From the NCBI GenBank assembly GCA_016930175.1, contig JAFGHJ010000026.1:1-61175 (forward strand): a DNA stretch of 61,175 bases. Reading direction: 5' to 3'. The position numbers were made by a program, and so were the translations under genes. The notes beneath the pieces were generated by a model. It ran no database searches, had not been told where the DNA came from, and saw only the letters and a list, made by a program, of their open reading frames with translations. This DNA comes from Caldifarciminota bacterium. Its GTDB lineage: Bacteria; Hydrothermota; UBA3072. This document shows, piece by piece, positions 49,307-59,531 of this stretch (position 1 is its first letter; every line of letters starts with the position of its first letter).

Positions 49307-49957
49307 ATAACAACATATAAACAGGATAAAAAAAAACACGGTATTTTTATAACTTTTGAAGGTGTTGAGGGTTCCGGTAAATCGGTTCAATGTGAATTGC
49401 TCTACAAATATTTACTATCAAAAAAGTATAATGTTTTAATAACCAAAGAACCGGGAGGTACTATGGTTGGGGAGAAGATACGGGATATTCTGCTTGACAG
49501 TGACGAGGACATAGATGTATATACCGAGCTCTTCTTATATCTTGCGGATAGAGCCGAGCATTTAGCTAAGATTATCAATACAAATCTTGAAAAAGATAAT
49601 ATCGTTATTTCGGATCGACATTTTGATTCAACTATTGCATATCAAATGGCGGGAAGAGGAATAAAAGAAGAGGAGTTGAATTTGCTTAAAAACCTTAAAT
49701 TATTCAGTAAAAGGGAACCGGATGTTACCTTTTTGCTGGATGTTGATCCTGAAGAAGTTAGAAATAGAATTAAAAACCCCGATAGAATTGAAAGAGAAAA
49801 TATTGATTTCCATCGGAGGGTCCGCAAAGCATATCTCGATTTGGCTCGTAAGAATATGGATAGATTTGTTGTGATTGATTCACGAAAAACTATAGAAGAG
49901 ATTCATGAAAAGATAAAAAAAGAAATTTCGGTTTTGTTAGATAGAGGAGTGGTTTAA
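49307..49957 (+). CDS. tmk: Thymidylate kinase, no standard start codon
   Basis: About 216 residues. FITFEGVEGSGKS (P-loop), TKEPGGTMVGEKIRDILLD, ISDRHFDSTIAYQMAGRGI and FLLDVDPEEV are all typical. The frame upstream of the P-loop runs back to the ino1 stop without an ATG, GTG, TTG or CTG. The best start is ATA at 49307, six bases after GGAAAGG; ATT at 49343 is second. Starting at the first TTG (49397) would remove the P-loop. Residue after GKS is V where T is usual. Confidence 0.88.
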   Translation: MTTYKQDKKKHGIFITFEGVEGSGKSVQCELLYKYLLSKKYNVLITKEPGGTMVGEKIRDILLDSDEDIDVYTELFLYLADRAEHLAKIINTNLEKDNIVISDRHFDSTIAYQMAGRGIKEEELNLLKNLKLFSKREPDVTFLLDVDPEEVRNRIKNPDRIERENIDFHRRVRKAYLDLARKNMDRFVVIDSRKTIEEIHEKIKKEISVLLDRGVV

Positions 49958-51570
49958 TGAATTTAAAAAAGAAATATAGTTTTTTGATTTTTCTGGTTTT
50001 TCTCGCTTTTGGCGGTTTTATTTATTCTTCATTGAATGTTTTTACTGCTTTAAGATCTGTTGAAAATACTTTGAGGATAATAAATGACAACTACGTTAAT
50101 GATGTCGATATGACTAAGTTGCTCGATCGCGCAATCGAGGCTATAACAGATAGCCTCGATGCTCACACGACATACTTAAGAGAGCGCGATTATGAGGAAT
50201 TGATGGTTCATACGGAGGGTGAATTCGGGGGGTTGGGGATACAAATATCTAAGAGAGGAGAGTATATAACGATAATTGCGCCTATTGAGGGCACACCTGC
50301 TTACGACGCCGGTTTGATGCAGGGCGATAAAATTATTAAAATAGACGGGACTTCTACTAAAGATATGAAATTGGATAAAGCAGTCTCGATGATGAGAGGA
50401 AAGCCCGGAACAGATGTAACTATAACCGTTTCAAGAAAAGGCTTAGATAGGGAAATCGATTTTACAATAACAAGAGCAGTAATCAAAATTAAGTCAGTTC
50501 CATATGCTGGTATGGTAAAAAATAATGTAGGTTATATAGCACTTAATTCTTTTAGCAGGAGTACGCCGGAAGAGGTTAAATCAGCTTTGGACTCACTTAT
50601 TTCCGAGGGAGCTAATAAGTTTATTCTGGATTTAAGAAATAATCCCGGAGGAGTTCTTGACGGAGCTGCAGAGGTCGCATCGTTTTTTATAGAAAATGGA
50701 AAAGAAATTGTCTACACTGAAGGAAAATCAAAAAGCGCGCAGGATTCTTATCGTTCAGATAACGGATTTTATTCTAAATATCCTTTGGTTGTTTTAATAA
50801 GTCCGTTTTCCGCCAGTGGTTCTGAAATAGTTGCTGGAGCAGTTCAGGACTGGGATCGTGGTTTTTTAATAGGTTCTAGAACATTTGGCAAAGGTTCCGT
50901 TCAGAGAGTGTATCCTTTGCCGGGCAACAGGGCCATTAAATTAACTGTGGCAAGGTACCATACTCCTTCAGGTAGATGTATTGATAGAGAATTAGTAAAG
51001 GATACTACCGAAGTATTTCATACTAGAGGTCCCTTGAATAGAGAGGTAAAAGGGGGAGGGGGAATAGTTCCGGATTCGACACTTAAAGTCAAGACTTCAC
51101 CTTTTTATGAGAGAATATATAGTTACGGTTTCGACTTTATTGTTGATTATCTTGCTGAAAATCAGAATGTTGAGACTGTAACCCCCGACATGATGACGGC
51201 ATTTAAAAATAAAGTCAGAAAATCCTTAGAGGAAGATACAACAAATATAGATATAATGGAAGTTATCGAATCTTTTGAAGATTATCCTGAATCTGAGCCT
51301 TTAACTCCGGAGATGAGAGAAGAATTTATAAGTAAAATTAAGGAATACGTGGAGAGCGGTTCGGAAACAGAAGTAGTATTTTCGGAAAAGGATTGGAATG
51401 ACTCTCTGGAAGAAATTAAAAGAGGGCTTGAAATAAGGCTTGCGTATAATAAAAGAGGTCTTAAGGGAAGGTATGAAGCGTCTCTATCGGATGATGAGTA
51501 TGTTCAAGCCGCTTTAGGTATAATCGAAAAAGCCAAAGTTCCCAAGGATGTTTTTTCCAAGAAAAAGTGA
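49957..51570 (+). CDS. ctpA: S41 C-terminal processing peptidase
   Basis: A 537-residue periplasmic serine protease: N-terminal membrane anchor (about 7-25), PDZ domain (about 80-165, GEFGGLGIQISKRGEYITII), catalytic SASGSE in ISPFSASGSEIVAGAVQD and Lys in FGKGSVQRVYPL, the Ser-Lys dyad. The last 130 residues are an acidic helical extension. Trims C-termini of exported proteins. Shares one base with tmk. Confidence 0.93.
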   Translation: MNLKKKYSFLIFLVFLAFGGFIYSSLNVFTALRSVENTLRIINDNYVNDVDMTKLLDRAIEAITDSLDAHTTYLRERDYEELMVHTEGEFGGLGIQISKRGEYITIIAPIEGTPAYDAGLMQGDKIIKIDGTSTKDMKLDKAVSMMRGKPGTDVTITVSRKGLDREIDFTITRAVIKIKSVPYAGMVKNNVGYIALNSFSRSTPEEVKSALDSLISEGANKFILDLRNNPGGVLDGAAEVASFFIENGKEIVYTEGKSKSAQDSYRSDNGFYSKYPLVVLISPFSASGSEIVAGAVQDWDRGFLIGSRTFGKGSVQRVYPLPGNRAIKLTVARYHTPSGRCIDRELVKDTTEVFHTRGPLNREVKGGGGIVPDSTLKVKTSPFYERIYSYGFDFIVDYLAENQNVETVTPDMMTAFKNKVRKSLEEDTTNIDIMEVIESFEDYPESEPLTPEMREEFISKIKEYVESGSETEVVFSEKDWNDSLEEIKRGLEIRLAYNKRGLKGRYEASLSDDEYVQAALGIIEKAKVPKDVFSKKK

Positions 51571-52871
51571 AGGATATTGGGAAAACTTTTTATTTAGAAA
51601 CTCTAGGCTGCCCAAGAAACGAAACCGACAGTGAAGCTATTATAAATATATTAACAGCTTCAGGTTTTGAATTAATACTTTTTCCTGAAAAAGCGGATAT
51701 TATAATCGTTAACGGTTGTGCTTTTATCAATGATGCGGTTTCGGAATCTATAGATTCGATTCTCGCTTTAAGAAATAAGAATAAAAGAGCAGTTCTCCTT
51801 GTAGTCGGGTGTCTTGCGCAGCGGTACGGTCAGGATTTACTTAAAACCATGCCTGAAGTAGATTTACTGGCTGGTACAGGCTCGATTGAAAACATTCCCG
51901 AAATAATTACTGCCGGCAGATCTGAGGTCAATTCTAATTGTGGGTTTTTAGGCAAAAACCTCTATCGTAAGCCGCATGTTACACCTCAGCATTACAGATA
52001 TATTAAGATTCAGGAAGGTTGTGATTTTAGATGTTCTTTTTGCGTGATTCCTGCCTTAAAAGGGAAATCACATTCAAAGAAGCTCGCGGATATAAAAGAA
52101 GAGATTTCTGATTTGCCCGAGAGTGTTAAAGAAATTATTTTTATCGGGCAGAATACAACTTCCTGGGGTAGAGATTTTAACCATAATGCTTCTCTTTCTG
52201 ATGTTATTAAAGAAATTGCTCCTATTTTTCCCGGCTGGATAAGATTCCTTTATTTTCATCCGTTAGCTGTTTCAGAAGAATTATTGAAAACAATGCAAGA
52301 ATTACCTGACGTAGTAAACTATCTTGATATTCCCCTGCAGCATGTATCTGATTACGTTCTTTCAGACATGAACCGCGGGTACGGCAGAAATGAAATAGAA
52401 AATCTTTTAGAGTTGATTAAATCTGTAGGTGATTTTACGCTCAGAACTACTTTTATCGTAGGTTTTCCATCAGAAACGGAGAAGAATTTCGAAGAGCTTT
52501 GTTCATTTGTGGAAAAGAGTGATATTGACCATATCGGAGTTTTTGGTTATTCTCATGAAGAAGGCAGCGTATCTTATTCAATGCCGAAACTTTCTGATGA
52601 TTTAATTATGCGCAGAATGGAAATAATTTCATCTATAATCGAAGAAAAAGCCGGAAAAAGAAACGAGAAATTTATCGGCGAAACAATAGAAGTTCTAATC
52701 GATGGAATCGAAGAAGGAGAATATTACGGGAGGACGAAAACATCGGCGCCGGAAATAGACCCCGTTGTTTGGCTTTCGCCCGCTAAAAAGCCTCCAGAGG
52801 TGGGGAAGATTTACCGGGCTCTAATCACAGACGCTTTAGGTTCCGATATTACCGGTGAAATAGTGCCCTAA
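51567..52871 (+). CDS. rimO: Ribosomal protein uS12 methylthiotransferase
   Basis: A 434-residue radical SAM enzyme modifying Asp89 of uS12. TLGCPRNETDSE (RimO reads LGCPKN-x2-DSE), C152-x3-C156-x2-C159, PLQHVSDYVLSDMNRGYG and a C-terminal TRAM domain (about 370-434). GTG start overlapping ctpA. The window so has two members of this enzyme family (with mtaB). Confidence 0.95.
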   Translation: MKDIGKTFYLETLGCPRNETDSEAIINILTASGFELILFPEKADIIIVNGCAFINDAVSESIDSILALRNKNKRAVLLVVGCLAQRYGQDLLKTMPEVDLLAGTGSIENIPEIITAGRSEVNSNCGFLGKNLYRKPHVTPQHYRYIKIQEGCDFRCSFCVIPALKGKSHSKKLADIKEEISDLPESVKEIIFIGQNTTSWGRDFNHNASLSDVIKEIAPIFPGWIRFLYFHPLAVSEELLKTMQELPDVVNYLDIPLQHVSDYVLSDMNRGYGRNEIENLLELIKSVGDFTLRTTFIVGFPSETEKNFEELCSFVEKSDIDHIGVFGYSHEEGSVSYSMPKLSDDLIMRRMEIISSIIEEKAGKRNEKFIGETIEVLIDGIEEGEYYGRTKTSAPEIDPVVWLSPAKKPPEVGKIYRALITDALGSDITGEIVP

Positions 52872-52940
52872 TAATTATAATGAACAGCTTTATTTTTGTA
52901 AGTTTAAAAGTTTGTAATACAATATCATAGATATAAAAAT

Positions 52941-54611
52941 ATGAAGTGGAATTTTTTATCAGATAAATTACTTGATGATAGGGGTTCTGGTTCTGTGGTG
53001 AAAAAATTATTAGAGGTCAGAGATGTTTCGGATATCGGTATGTTTTTGAGTCCGGCACTCGAAGGGCTTCATGATCCTTTTTTGCTGGAAGGCGTTGGGG
53101 AGGGGTGTAAAAGAATTTTGGAGGCAATCGAAAGTAATAAAAAAATTTCAATATTTGGTGATTTTGATGTGGATGGTATAGCTTCAACTGCTTTACTGTT
53201 AAAGGTTTTAAGAAAATTTGGCGGAGATGTAGATTTTTATATACCGCATCGTTTGGAAGACGGTTACGGCTTAAATAAATCGGGAATTGCTGAATTAAAG
53301 GGAAGGGGAACGGAACTTATAATTACTGTCGATTGCGGTATAAATGGAGCAGAAGAGATTGAATATGCACGAGAACTTGGAATGGAAGTTATAGTTACGG
53401 ATCATCATCTGCCGGAAAAAGATAATCCCGCAGAGATTAAAATAAATCCTTATTTATCAGCCTCTTATCCCTATAAAGAACTTGCCGGCGTTGGAGTTGC
53501 TTTTAAGTTATGTCATGGGTTAGCCAAGAAAACTTCTCTTTCCGAAAATTTTCTTTTCTGGAATCTTGACCTTGTGGCTCTTGGTACGGTTGCGGATATT
53601 ATGCCTCTTACGGGTGAAAACAGGATTATAACCGCATTGGGTCTTAAAATAATGAATGAAAATAGAAGACCGGGAATTGTATCTTTATTAAATAATTCTA
53701 ATTTTAAAAAGGGGAAAATACAGGCGTGGCATATTGCTTTTTTGATTGCTCCCCGCATTAATGCCTTAGGAAGGCTGGAGGATGCAAGAGAAGCGGTCGA
53801 TTTGTTATGTACCTATAGCAAATCCGAGGCGAATTCAATCGCAGCAAAATTGGAAAAACATAATATTAAAAGGAAAAAGATTCAGGATAAAATTTACAAA
53901 GAAGCTCTGGATTTTTTAAGAGCAAGTATTGTAAAGGAAAATACAGGGATTGTTCTTTCCAGTGAAGATTGGCACGAGGGTGTAATCGGAATCGTTGCTT
54001 CAAAAATTGTTGAAGAATTTAATAGACCTGTAATTCTTATAGTTGAAAAAGATGGGATTTGCAGGGGTTCGGGCAGGAGTATTCCTGGTTTTAATATAAC
54101 TGATTCTCTCAAGGAATTATCGGTATTTCTGGAAGAATTCGGAGGACATGCCCAGGCTTGTGGAATTTCTATTAGAAAGGAAAATATCAATGGTTTTAAA
54201 GAGGCTTTTAACAACGAAGTTGAGAAAATCTTAAAAGATAGAGTTATGGAGAAAGAGCTTTTAATAGATTTTCCTCTTTCGATTAGTTATGTCGATGAGG
54301 AGTTAGTAAAAAGCCTTGAGTCTCTTGCTCCTTTCGGTGTGGGTAATCCGGCGCCTGTTTTTGCCGCGTTAGATATTGAGTTAGCTGATATTCCAAATAT
54401 TGTCGGAAAAAATCATTTAAAATTTACTGTTAGAGACGCTAATAAATGCATTTCCTGTATCGGTTTTTCTCTCGGGGATAAAATCGATTTATTGAGAAAT
54501 TCAAAGAAGTTTAGCATAGCCTATTCACCGTTTGTAGACGAATGGAATGGAGGAGTTTCGCTTAAAATCCATGATATAAAAAAAGGCGTCTTCGCGGCAA
54601 AATTTTGTTAA
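52941..54611 (+). CDS. recJ: Single-stranded-DNA exonuclease RecJ
   Basis: A 556-residue DHH-family 5'-3' exonuclease. FGDFDVDGIASTALLL (motif I), VDCGINGAEE, VTDHHLPEKDNP (DHH), then DHHA1 with a Gly-rich loop (EFGGHAQACGISI), and APFGVGNPAPVF. No Shine-Dalgarno sequence; A/T-rich boxes (TATCAT, TATAAA) lie 4-18 bases before the ATG, so leaderless or near-leaderless start is possible. It ends overlapping the convergent UbiA gene by four bases. Confidence 0.93.
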   Translation: MKWNFLSDKLLDDRGSGSVVKKLLEVRDVSDIGMFLSPALEGLHDPFLLEGVGEGCKRILEAIESNKKISIFGDFDVDGIASTALLLKVLRKFGGDVDFYIPHRLEDGYGLNKSGIAELKGRGTELIITVDCGINGAEEIEYARELGMEVIVTDHHLPEKDNPAEIKINPYLSASYPYKELAGVGVAFKLCHGLAKKTSLSENFLFWNLDLVALGTVADIMPLTGENRIITALGLKIMNENRRPGIVSLLNNSNFKKGKIQAWHIAFLIAPRINALGRLEDAREAVDLLCTYSKSEANSIAAKLEKHNIKRKKIQDKIYKEALDFLRASIVKENTGIVLSSEDWHEGVIGIVASKIVEEFNRPVILIVEKDGICRGSGRSIPGFNITDSLKELSVFLEEFGGHAQACGISIRKENINGFKEAFNNEVEKILKDRVMEKELLIDFPLSISYVDEELVKSLESLAPFGVGNPAPVFAALDIELADIPNIVGKNHLKFTVRDANKCISCIGFSLGDKIDLLRNSKKFSIAYSPFVDEWNGGVSLKIHDIKKGVFAAKFC

Positions 54612-55537
54612 AAAATCGGACCGAGGAATATTTCGGTTTTTGTATGTAACAAAACTCCTAAAACTGCTACCATTATAAAATATATATAAAATATCATTTT
54701 CTCGTTAAATGGTTTTTTTAGACAAAAGTAAAAACTTAGTATCCCGAGTGGTATTGTTGCAATAAAGAGTGGATAGAATTTTAAAATTAAAGGTACGAGT
54801 AAATAACTTAATAGCACTAAATACGCATTGATATGTCTTCCCTTTTCAAAACCGAATATTGTAAATAGAGTTGTTATATTTGTTTTGCCATCGCCCCGGT
54901 AGTCGGCAAGGTCCCGGAAATTTAATGATAGGAAGAGAGGTATAAATATGAATAAAGCACACTTCAAAGGGAATGAGATAAAAGGTTTGTACGAATCGAA
55001 CAGAGCATATCCGGAAATTGCTGTAAGCAGGGCGGCTAATGAAAGCATAAAAATAGATATTGGATAGAAGCGTTTTAATCTTAGGGGTTTGGACGAATAG
55101 AAAAAATGAAGTACATGCCCGAACAAAACTATTAGAAATAATCTGTAATTTATCAGTAATGCCAAAAAGATGGAGATTATAAAGAAAAAGAGACTCAAAA
55201 GTGTATAATATTTTATTGGAAAAGAGTCCGAATTTAAGATGCTGTTCTTATTTGAAAAATAATCGGTTTTGATATCATTAATATCATTTATAATTACGGA
55301 AGTTTGAAAGGAAAAAAGAATTGAAAATAGAAGAAGGATTGAATTGTAGAAATTAATCGGTTCCGAAAAAATATAGCTTCCGAGTACAATGCCGAAGACA
55401 GTAGGAAAAATATAATGAAGAGTTATAAGGGGACGTGATGATTTAAGCCAGTTTTTTATTAGTCCCGGTTCTCTAATTCCCATAAATAAAAATCCGCCGC
55501 AGACAAAAGCAACCAGTATAATTAAAAAAAGAATCAT
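54608..55537 (-). CDS. UbiA-family prenyltransferase
   Basis: A 309-residue polytopic enzyme with both Asp-rich motifs: NDINDIKTD and RDLADYRGD. At least eight helices. UbiA members attach prenyl chains to quinone rings, haem or glycerol ethers; substrate not clear. It has an extra N-terminal helix. The ATG overlaps the previous stop, so it is coupled with the TPR protein. Confidence 0.85.
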   Translation of the reverse strand: MILFLIILVAFVCGGFLFMGIREPGLIKNWLKSSRPLITLHYIFPTVFGIVLGSYIFSEPINFYNSILLLFSILFSFQTSVIINDINDIKTDYFSNKNSILNSDSFPIKYYTLLSLFFFIISIFLALLINYRLFLIVLFGHVLHFFYSSKPLRLKRFYPISIFMLSLAALLTAISGYALFDSYKPFISFPLKCALFIFIPLFLSLNFRDLADYRGDGKTNITTLFTIFGFEKGRHINAYLVLLSYLLVPLILKFYPLFIATIPLGILSFYFCLKKPFNEKMIFYIYFIMVAVLGVLLHTKTEIFLGPIF

Positions 55538-57516
55538 TTTTTTAATAACTTTATTTTTAGCTTTGCAGGTAAATAATCAGGGTTAACATTCAGCGCTTTC
55601 TGGTACATCTTTAATGCCTGTGGTTTATCTCCTGTTATTTCATAAATCAGACCGAGATTATAGTAAGCTTCTTCCTGGTTGGGATTAATTTTTAAAGATT
55701 TAAGGAAAGTTTTTTCGGCTTTTTCATATTCATTTTTTGCAATATATATTACTCCCATATTATTGTATATGGCGTCGTTATTCGGTTCGATTTCCAGGGC
55801 TTTTAATAATTGTTCTTCTGCTTCTACATTTTTTCCCTGTCTGTAATATGTCATTCCTTTACCTGTGAGCGATGCGCTCGATCTTGGATTGTAAGCTAAC
55901 GAATTATTGTACATGGACATAGCGTCTTCTAAATTACCTTTTCTAAAATAAAAATCCGCTTTTATCTGGTAGAGTTTATGTTTTGGAGTGCCAAGAAGGA
56001 AAGCCTTATTAATTGCTTCGTTCATTTCGCTTTCCATGACGTTTTTTGAAGCAACTTGTGCGATTTTAACATAGAATTCTTCCGGGGAGAATACTTCTTC
56101 GATTGCCTTTTTATATATATTTATCGCTTTTTCATTTTTACCGTTTTGTTCGTATGCTCGACCCAGTGAAAGAAATGTTTCGTAATCGGGATTTTTGATT
56201 TTTTGAAGTTCCTGTGCACTTTTCTCAAGATTCCCCGTATTGAGGTAGCATTGTCCTATTCTCTTTTGCGTTTCAATGTTATACGAAATAGAATTAGCTT
56301 TCAAGTAATTAAGTAAAGCTTTATTATAATCACCGTTTAAGAAGAAAGTCCATCCTGTAAGTTTTTTCCCTTTTAATTCCACATTTTTATTTTTTAGGGG
56401 AATTATTGTTTTGAAGGTGGTTTCTTGAAAGATTAATGAAAAACCTGCGATAAAAATAGGGAAAACAAAAATCCAGTCGGGTTTAAGAAAACGTTTTACA
56501 ATATATGAAATTAGGATTAAAGTTAGAAATATATATCCAAAGGAGAAACCAGATAGTATTATTGCTATGGCAAGTAATTGAAATCCCATTGTATTTATCT
56601 CTAATTGCGAAATCTTATTTATAAATATTGCTATTATAATGCTTAAAAAAACAGAAAGGTAAAATATAGGGCTTATCAGGATAAAGGGATAATATCTAAA
56701 TATTAGAAATAAGCCATAGATAATTCCGAGAGATACGGAAATGACTGCAATAGATGAACTTTTTAGATTAAAAACTTTCTTTATTTCATCCTTTTTCTCG
56801 ATCGATATAGTAAGTACACAAGCTAATATGGTAAATAGAGAAAAAATTACAGAATAATTCTGGCTATCGATAGAAAAAATTCCTCCGGTTAATATTGCTT
56901 TAGGGGTTAGATTTTTAAAGCCCAAATATAAAGGTATTTTTGCGATAGTATTTGGTAACACACTGTGGATGAAAATAATCATATAAACTATAATTGGCGC
57001 GATTATAGAAATAAAATATTTTTTTGTTTTTATAAAAACATAATAAAAACTCCCTATAAGCACTAGTGAAATTTCTAATCTTTGTCCCCAGCTTGCCTGT
57101 AACAGGTCCTTTGTGAAATAGAAGAATTTGTGTATTTCTGTAATTGTTTCAGGTCCGGTTAAATAAGTTAATTTATACCCGCTGCCTTTTGATGCTATAA
57201 TATCTATTAGCGGTGCGATAATAATAACCGTCATTCCTACTGTCATAGTTTTTGCGATTTTTATTGTGTTTTCACCTGTCAGCAATTTAAAGATTAGAAT
57301 AATCCATGTGAAGAGTGATATATAGAAGAGCGGAAAGTGAACGAATGTCATAAAAAAGGAGTGGGAAGGAATTACTGAAAAACCCAGAAGCTGTTTTCCC
57401 TCGAAAGAACTTTCAAGTATATTGCGTATAAGAATGATAGAGAAAACAGTTAAATATCCTAAAAGAAAAGAAAATTTTTCTTTTTCAATTTTCTGTATTG
57501 CGGTTTTTAATATCAC
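55534..57516 (-). CDS. Multi-pass membrane protein with C-terminal TPR repeats
   Basis: A 660-residue protein: about ten to twelve helices in 1-375, then tetratricopeptide repeats from about 385 to the end (AYEQNGKNEKAINIYKKAIE, MTYYRQGKNVEAEEQLLKAL, IYIAKNEYEKAEKTFLKSLK, IYEITGDKPQALKMYQKALN). The layout recalls O-antigen ligase-like or oligosaccharyltransferase-like TPR proteins, but I see no decisive motif. GTG start right after the upstream terminator, without a Shine-Dalgarno sequence; TATAAA lies six bases before it. Confidence 0.75.
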   Translation of the reverse strand: MILKTAIQKIEKEKFSFLLGYLTVFSIILIRNILESSFEGKQLLGFSVIPSHSFFMTFVHFPLFYISLFTWIILIFKLLTGENTIKIAKTMTVGMTVIIIAPLIDIIASKGSGYKLTYLTGPETITEIHKFFYFTKDLLQASWGQRLEISLVLIGSFYYVFIKTKKYFISIIAPIIVYMIIFIHSVLPNTIAKIPLYLGFKNLTPKAILTGGIFSIDSQNYSVIFSLFTILACVLTISIEKKDEIKKVFNLKSSSIAVISVSLGIIYGLFLIFRYYPFILISPIFYLSVFLSIIIAIFINKISQLEINTMGFQLLAIAIILSGFSFGYIFLTLILISYIVKRFLKPDWIFVFPIFIAGFSLIFQETTFKTIIPLKNKNVELKGKKLTGWTFFLNGDYNKALLNYLKANSISYNIETQKRIGQCYLNTGNLEKSAQELQKIKNPDYETFLSLGRAYEQNGKNEKAINIYKKAIEEVFSPEEFYVKIAQVASKNVMESEMNEAINKAFLLGTPKHKLYQIKADFYFRKGNLEDAMSMYNNSLAYNPRSSASLTGKGMTYYRQGKNVEAEEQLLKALEIEPNNDAIYNNMGVIYIAKNEYEKAEKTFLKSLKINPNQEEAYYNLGLIYEITGDKPQALKMYQKALNVNPDYLPAKLKIKLLKK

Positions 57517-57527
57517 TTAGTTTTTAT

Positions 57528-57560
57528 AAAAAAAGGGGGAGAGGAACTCCCCCTTTTTTG
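57528..57560 (-). terminator. Bidirectional intrinsic terminator
   Basis: GGGGGAG, loop of five, CTCCCCC flanked by A7 and T6 on both strands. Works for the minus-strand gene at 57579 and sits directly before the TPR gene. Confidence 0.9.
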
Positions 57561-57578
57561 TTTTTTTTGTGTTTTATA

Positions 57579-59222
57579 TTATTTGAGAACAGCTGCTTTT
57601 GCTAAACCTTTTTGACCGCTCTCGGTTTCTATTACTATGTAGTAAATACCCTGAGACAGGTTTTCCGCGGATACACTTACGGTGTGTTCTCCGCTTTCTT
57701 TTTCTCCGCTGTCGAGCGACGCAACTTTTTGCCCCAGGATATTTAAAAGAGAAATATCGACAGTTGCTTTTTTCGGTAAAGTGTATTTTAACGCGGCTGT
57801 TCCTGTAATAACGCTGCAGTCGAGGCTGCATTCGATTTTTCCGTTTGAATCTGTAACATCATTATCTTCCTCGATGCCGGAAGTATTTGCCCAGGAGTCA
57901 AAATAGACATTTTCCGCGCTTTCTCCCACATAAGCGACTGCGGGAAGTTCACCTGCGGTGAAGGTCTGAACAGGTCTTGTCGGGAAAGCTCCACTATCCG
58001 CGTAGGAAGAATCTATGCTCCAGTTAGTCTCCGCGGTAATCCAGTAAAAACCTCTGACCGTCAATCTCCCTGCCCAGTCATCAGAACATCTGATAAAACT
58101 CACCTGTGGATTATTATCCGTTGAGTTATAAAAGTCACTAGTACCAATACTCGGAAGAATTTCATTTGAGTCGACAACACTATTTACCGTCGCAGCGGAT
58201 GAGAATGCTCCACCAGTGTTCTGACTCCATGCCCATCGAAGGTCCCATTGATTGTTAATATATTTTGGCCATATCACCCATACAAATCCGGAGCCGTCGT
58301 AAGCTGCCGCGATCTGCGGAGCCATCTTCGGGAAAGTGTCTGTCTCTATAAGTACTGAGCCTTGCCAAATACTTCCAAAGTCCGTACTTCTGCGTACCCA
58401 AATTTCGTCAAGATTTCCAGGAGCATCGTTGTCTCTATGGCGAAAAGCTACGTATATAGTTGAATCATTACCGTAAGTTATGTCCGGAAATCCTGATCCT
58501 CCTGAACGGACGAAGATGGGATCCGACCAGTTTTGTCCCCGGTCCCCGGTTTTAAGCATATATATAAGGTCTTGATCTATTCCGCCAAGACCTTTGTGAT
58601 AGGCAATGAAGATCGAATAGTCATGGAAGCTTCTTCTGTTCGTGCACACAGAGTAGTTTTTCACCGAGTCGTCACCGGATAAGAATTGAGAAGTACCTGG
58701 AATAATGGCTTCGTTCGTAGTCCTTCTTGCCTGGGTATATATATCGTTTTCGTCTTTTTCGTATAGACAGAAAACATGATAGTTGCTGTCAGGTCCATGA
58801 ACGATGTGTGGTTCTCTGGCAGCCCCGGAAGCGAAATAAAAAGTGGCTGCTTCTGCCCAGGTTTGACCGTTATCTTCTGTTTTAAATATTCTGACAAACG
58901 AATCCGGACACGCGACAACAGCTCTAAGTGTGTCTCCGCGGAAATAATCTATATCGATGGATTCATCATCTATTCCGATAAGTACTGACATCCATGCGTT
59001 AACCTCGCCTTCATAGATGATTTTGTCATCCGCCCATCGTATTTTCGCATCCTCTTCCGGTTTAATTTCTATCACTTCAGACTCATCCGCGAGAACTTTT
59101 GATGTTTTTGGTATGTCCAGTTGAGGCATATCTCCATCAGCTAAATCTCCCGATGCGTGCAGAGGGTTCGTGGTTATTAAGAGAAAAAACATAACAAATA
59201 AAGAGACTAATACTTTTTTCAT
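57579..59222 (-). CDS. Secreted sialidase-like/BNR protein with sorting domain
   Basis: A 547-residue protein: signal peptide 1-24, then a beta-propeller-like body with Asp-box-like words (KTEDNGQTWAEA, KTGDRGQNWSDP, RSTDFGSIWQGS; 'S-x-D-x-G-x-x-W'), and a C-terminal type A sorting domain (KATVDISLLNILGQKVASL, GIYYIVIETESG). Such tails direct export by the type IX system. No sialidase catalytic residues identified. SD AAAGGAGG. Confidence 0.85.
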   Translation of the reverse strand: MKKVLVSLFVMFFLLITTNPLHASGDLADGDMPQLDIPKTSKVLADESEVIEIKPEEDAKIRWADDKIIYEGEVNAWMSVLIGIDDESIDIDYFRGDTLRAVVACPDSFVRIFKTEDNGQTWAEAATFYFASGAAREPHIVHGPDSNYHVFCLYEKDENDIYTQARRTTNEAIIPGTSQFLSGDDSVKNYSVCTNRRSFHDYSIFIAYHKGLGGIDQDLIYMLKTGDRGQNWSDPIFVRSGGSGFPDITYGNDSTIYVAFRHRDNDAPGNLDEIWVRRSTDFGSIWQGSVLIETDTFPKMAPQIAAAYDGSGFVWVIWPKYINNQWDLRWAWSQNTGGAFSSAATVNSVVDSNEILPSIGTSDFYNSTDNNPQVSFIRCSDDWAGRLTVRGFYWITAETNWSIDSSYADSGAFPTRPVQTFTAGELPAVAYVGESAENVYFDSWANTSGIEEDNDVTDSNGKIECSLDCSVITGTAALKYTLPKKATVDISLLNILGQKVASLDSGEKESGEHTVSVSAENLSQGIYYIVIETESGQKGLAKAAVLK

Positions 59223-59251
59223 GTAAACCTCCTTTTTTTGTAGTATTAAAT

Positions 59252-59279
59252 ATGATATTGATTATTATGGATTTGTCAA
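59252..59279 (-). promoter_or_regulatory. Promoter of the BNR/sorting-domain gene
   Basis: Minus-strand TTGACA (59279-59274), 16-base spacer, TATCAT (59257-59252), 29 bases before the ATG. Confidence 0.7.
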
Positions 59280-59481
59280 GAGAGTAAAAAGAAGTATTAG
59301 GGAGAGTTCATGCACATGGTGGTACAGTCAGGAAATTAAATATTATGAGCGAAGAGACTCTCCGGTCTCGAAAAGAATTTTCTTTAGTGATGTAATTACT
59401 GGTTTTACTTCCTGGCCACACAGAGACATTCATAAAAAAACAGTCCAAATATAAAATTTATTTTTGACAGGTCTAATAAAT
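59280..59481. other. Gene-free gap
   Basis: No gene seen. One family B-like word (CCACACAGAGACATTC, 59414) and a small GAGAC/GTCTC hairpin (about 59356-59371). Otherwise unremarkable A/T-rich DNA. Confidence 0.5.
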
Positions 59482-59506
59482 ACGGAGGGCAGAACCTGCC
59501 CTCCGT
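59482..59506 (-). terminator. Terminator-like hairpin after the second sorting-domain gene
   Basis: ACGGAGGGCAG, loop of three, CTGCCCTCCGT. Minus-strand T-run is weak (ATTTATTAG), so termination may be partial. Confidence 0.6.
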
Positions 59507-59531
59507 TTCGTTATTTTAATTTAAACTCGAT

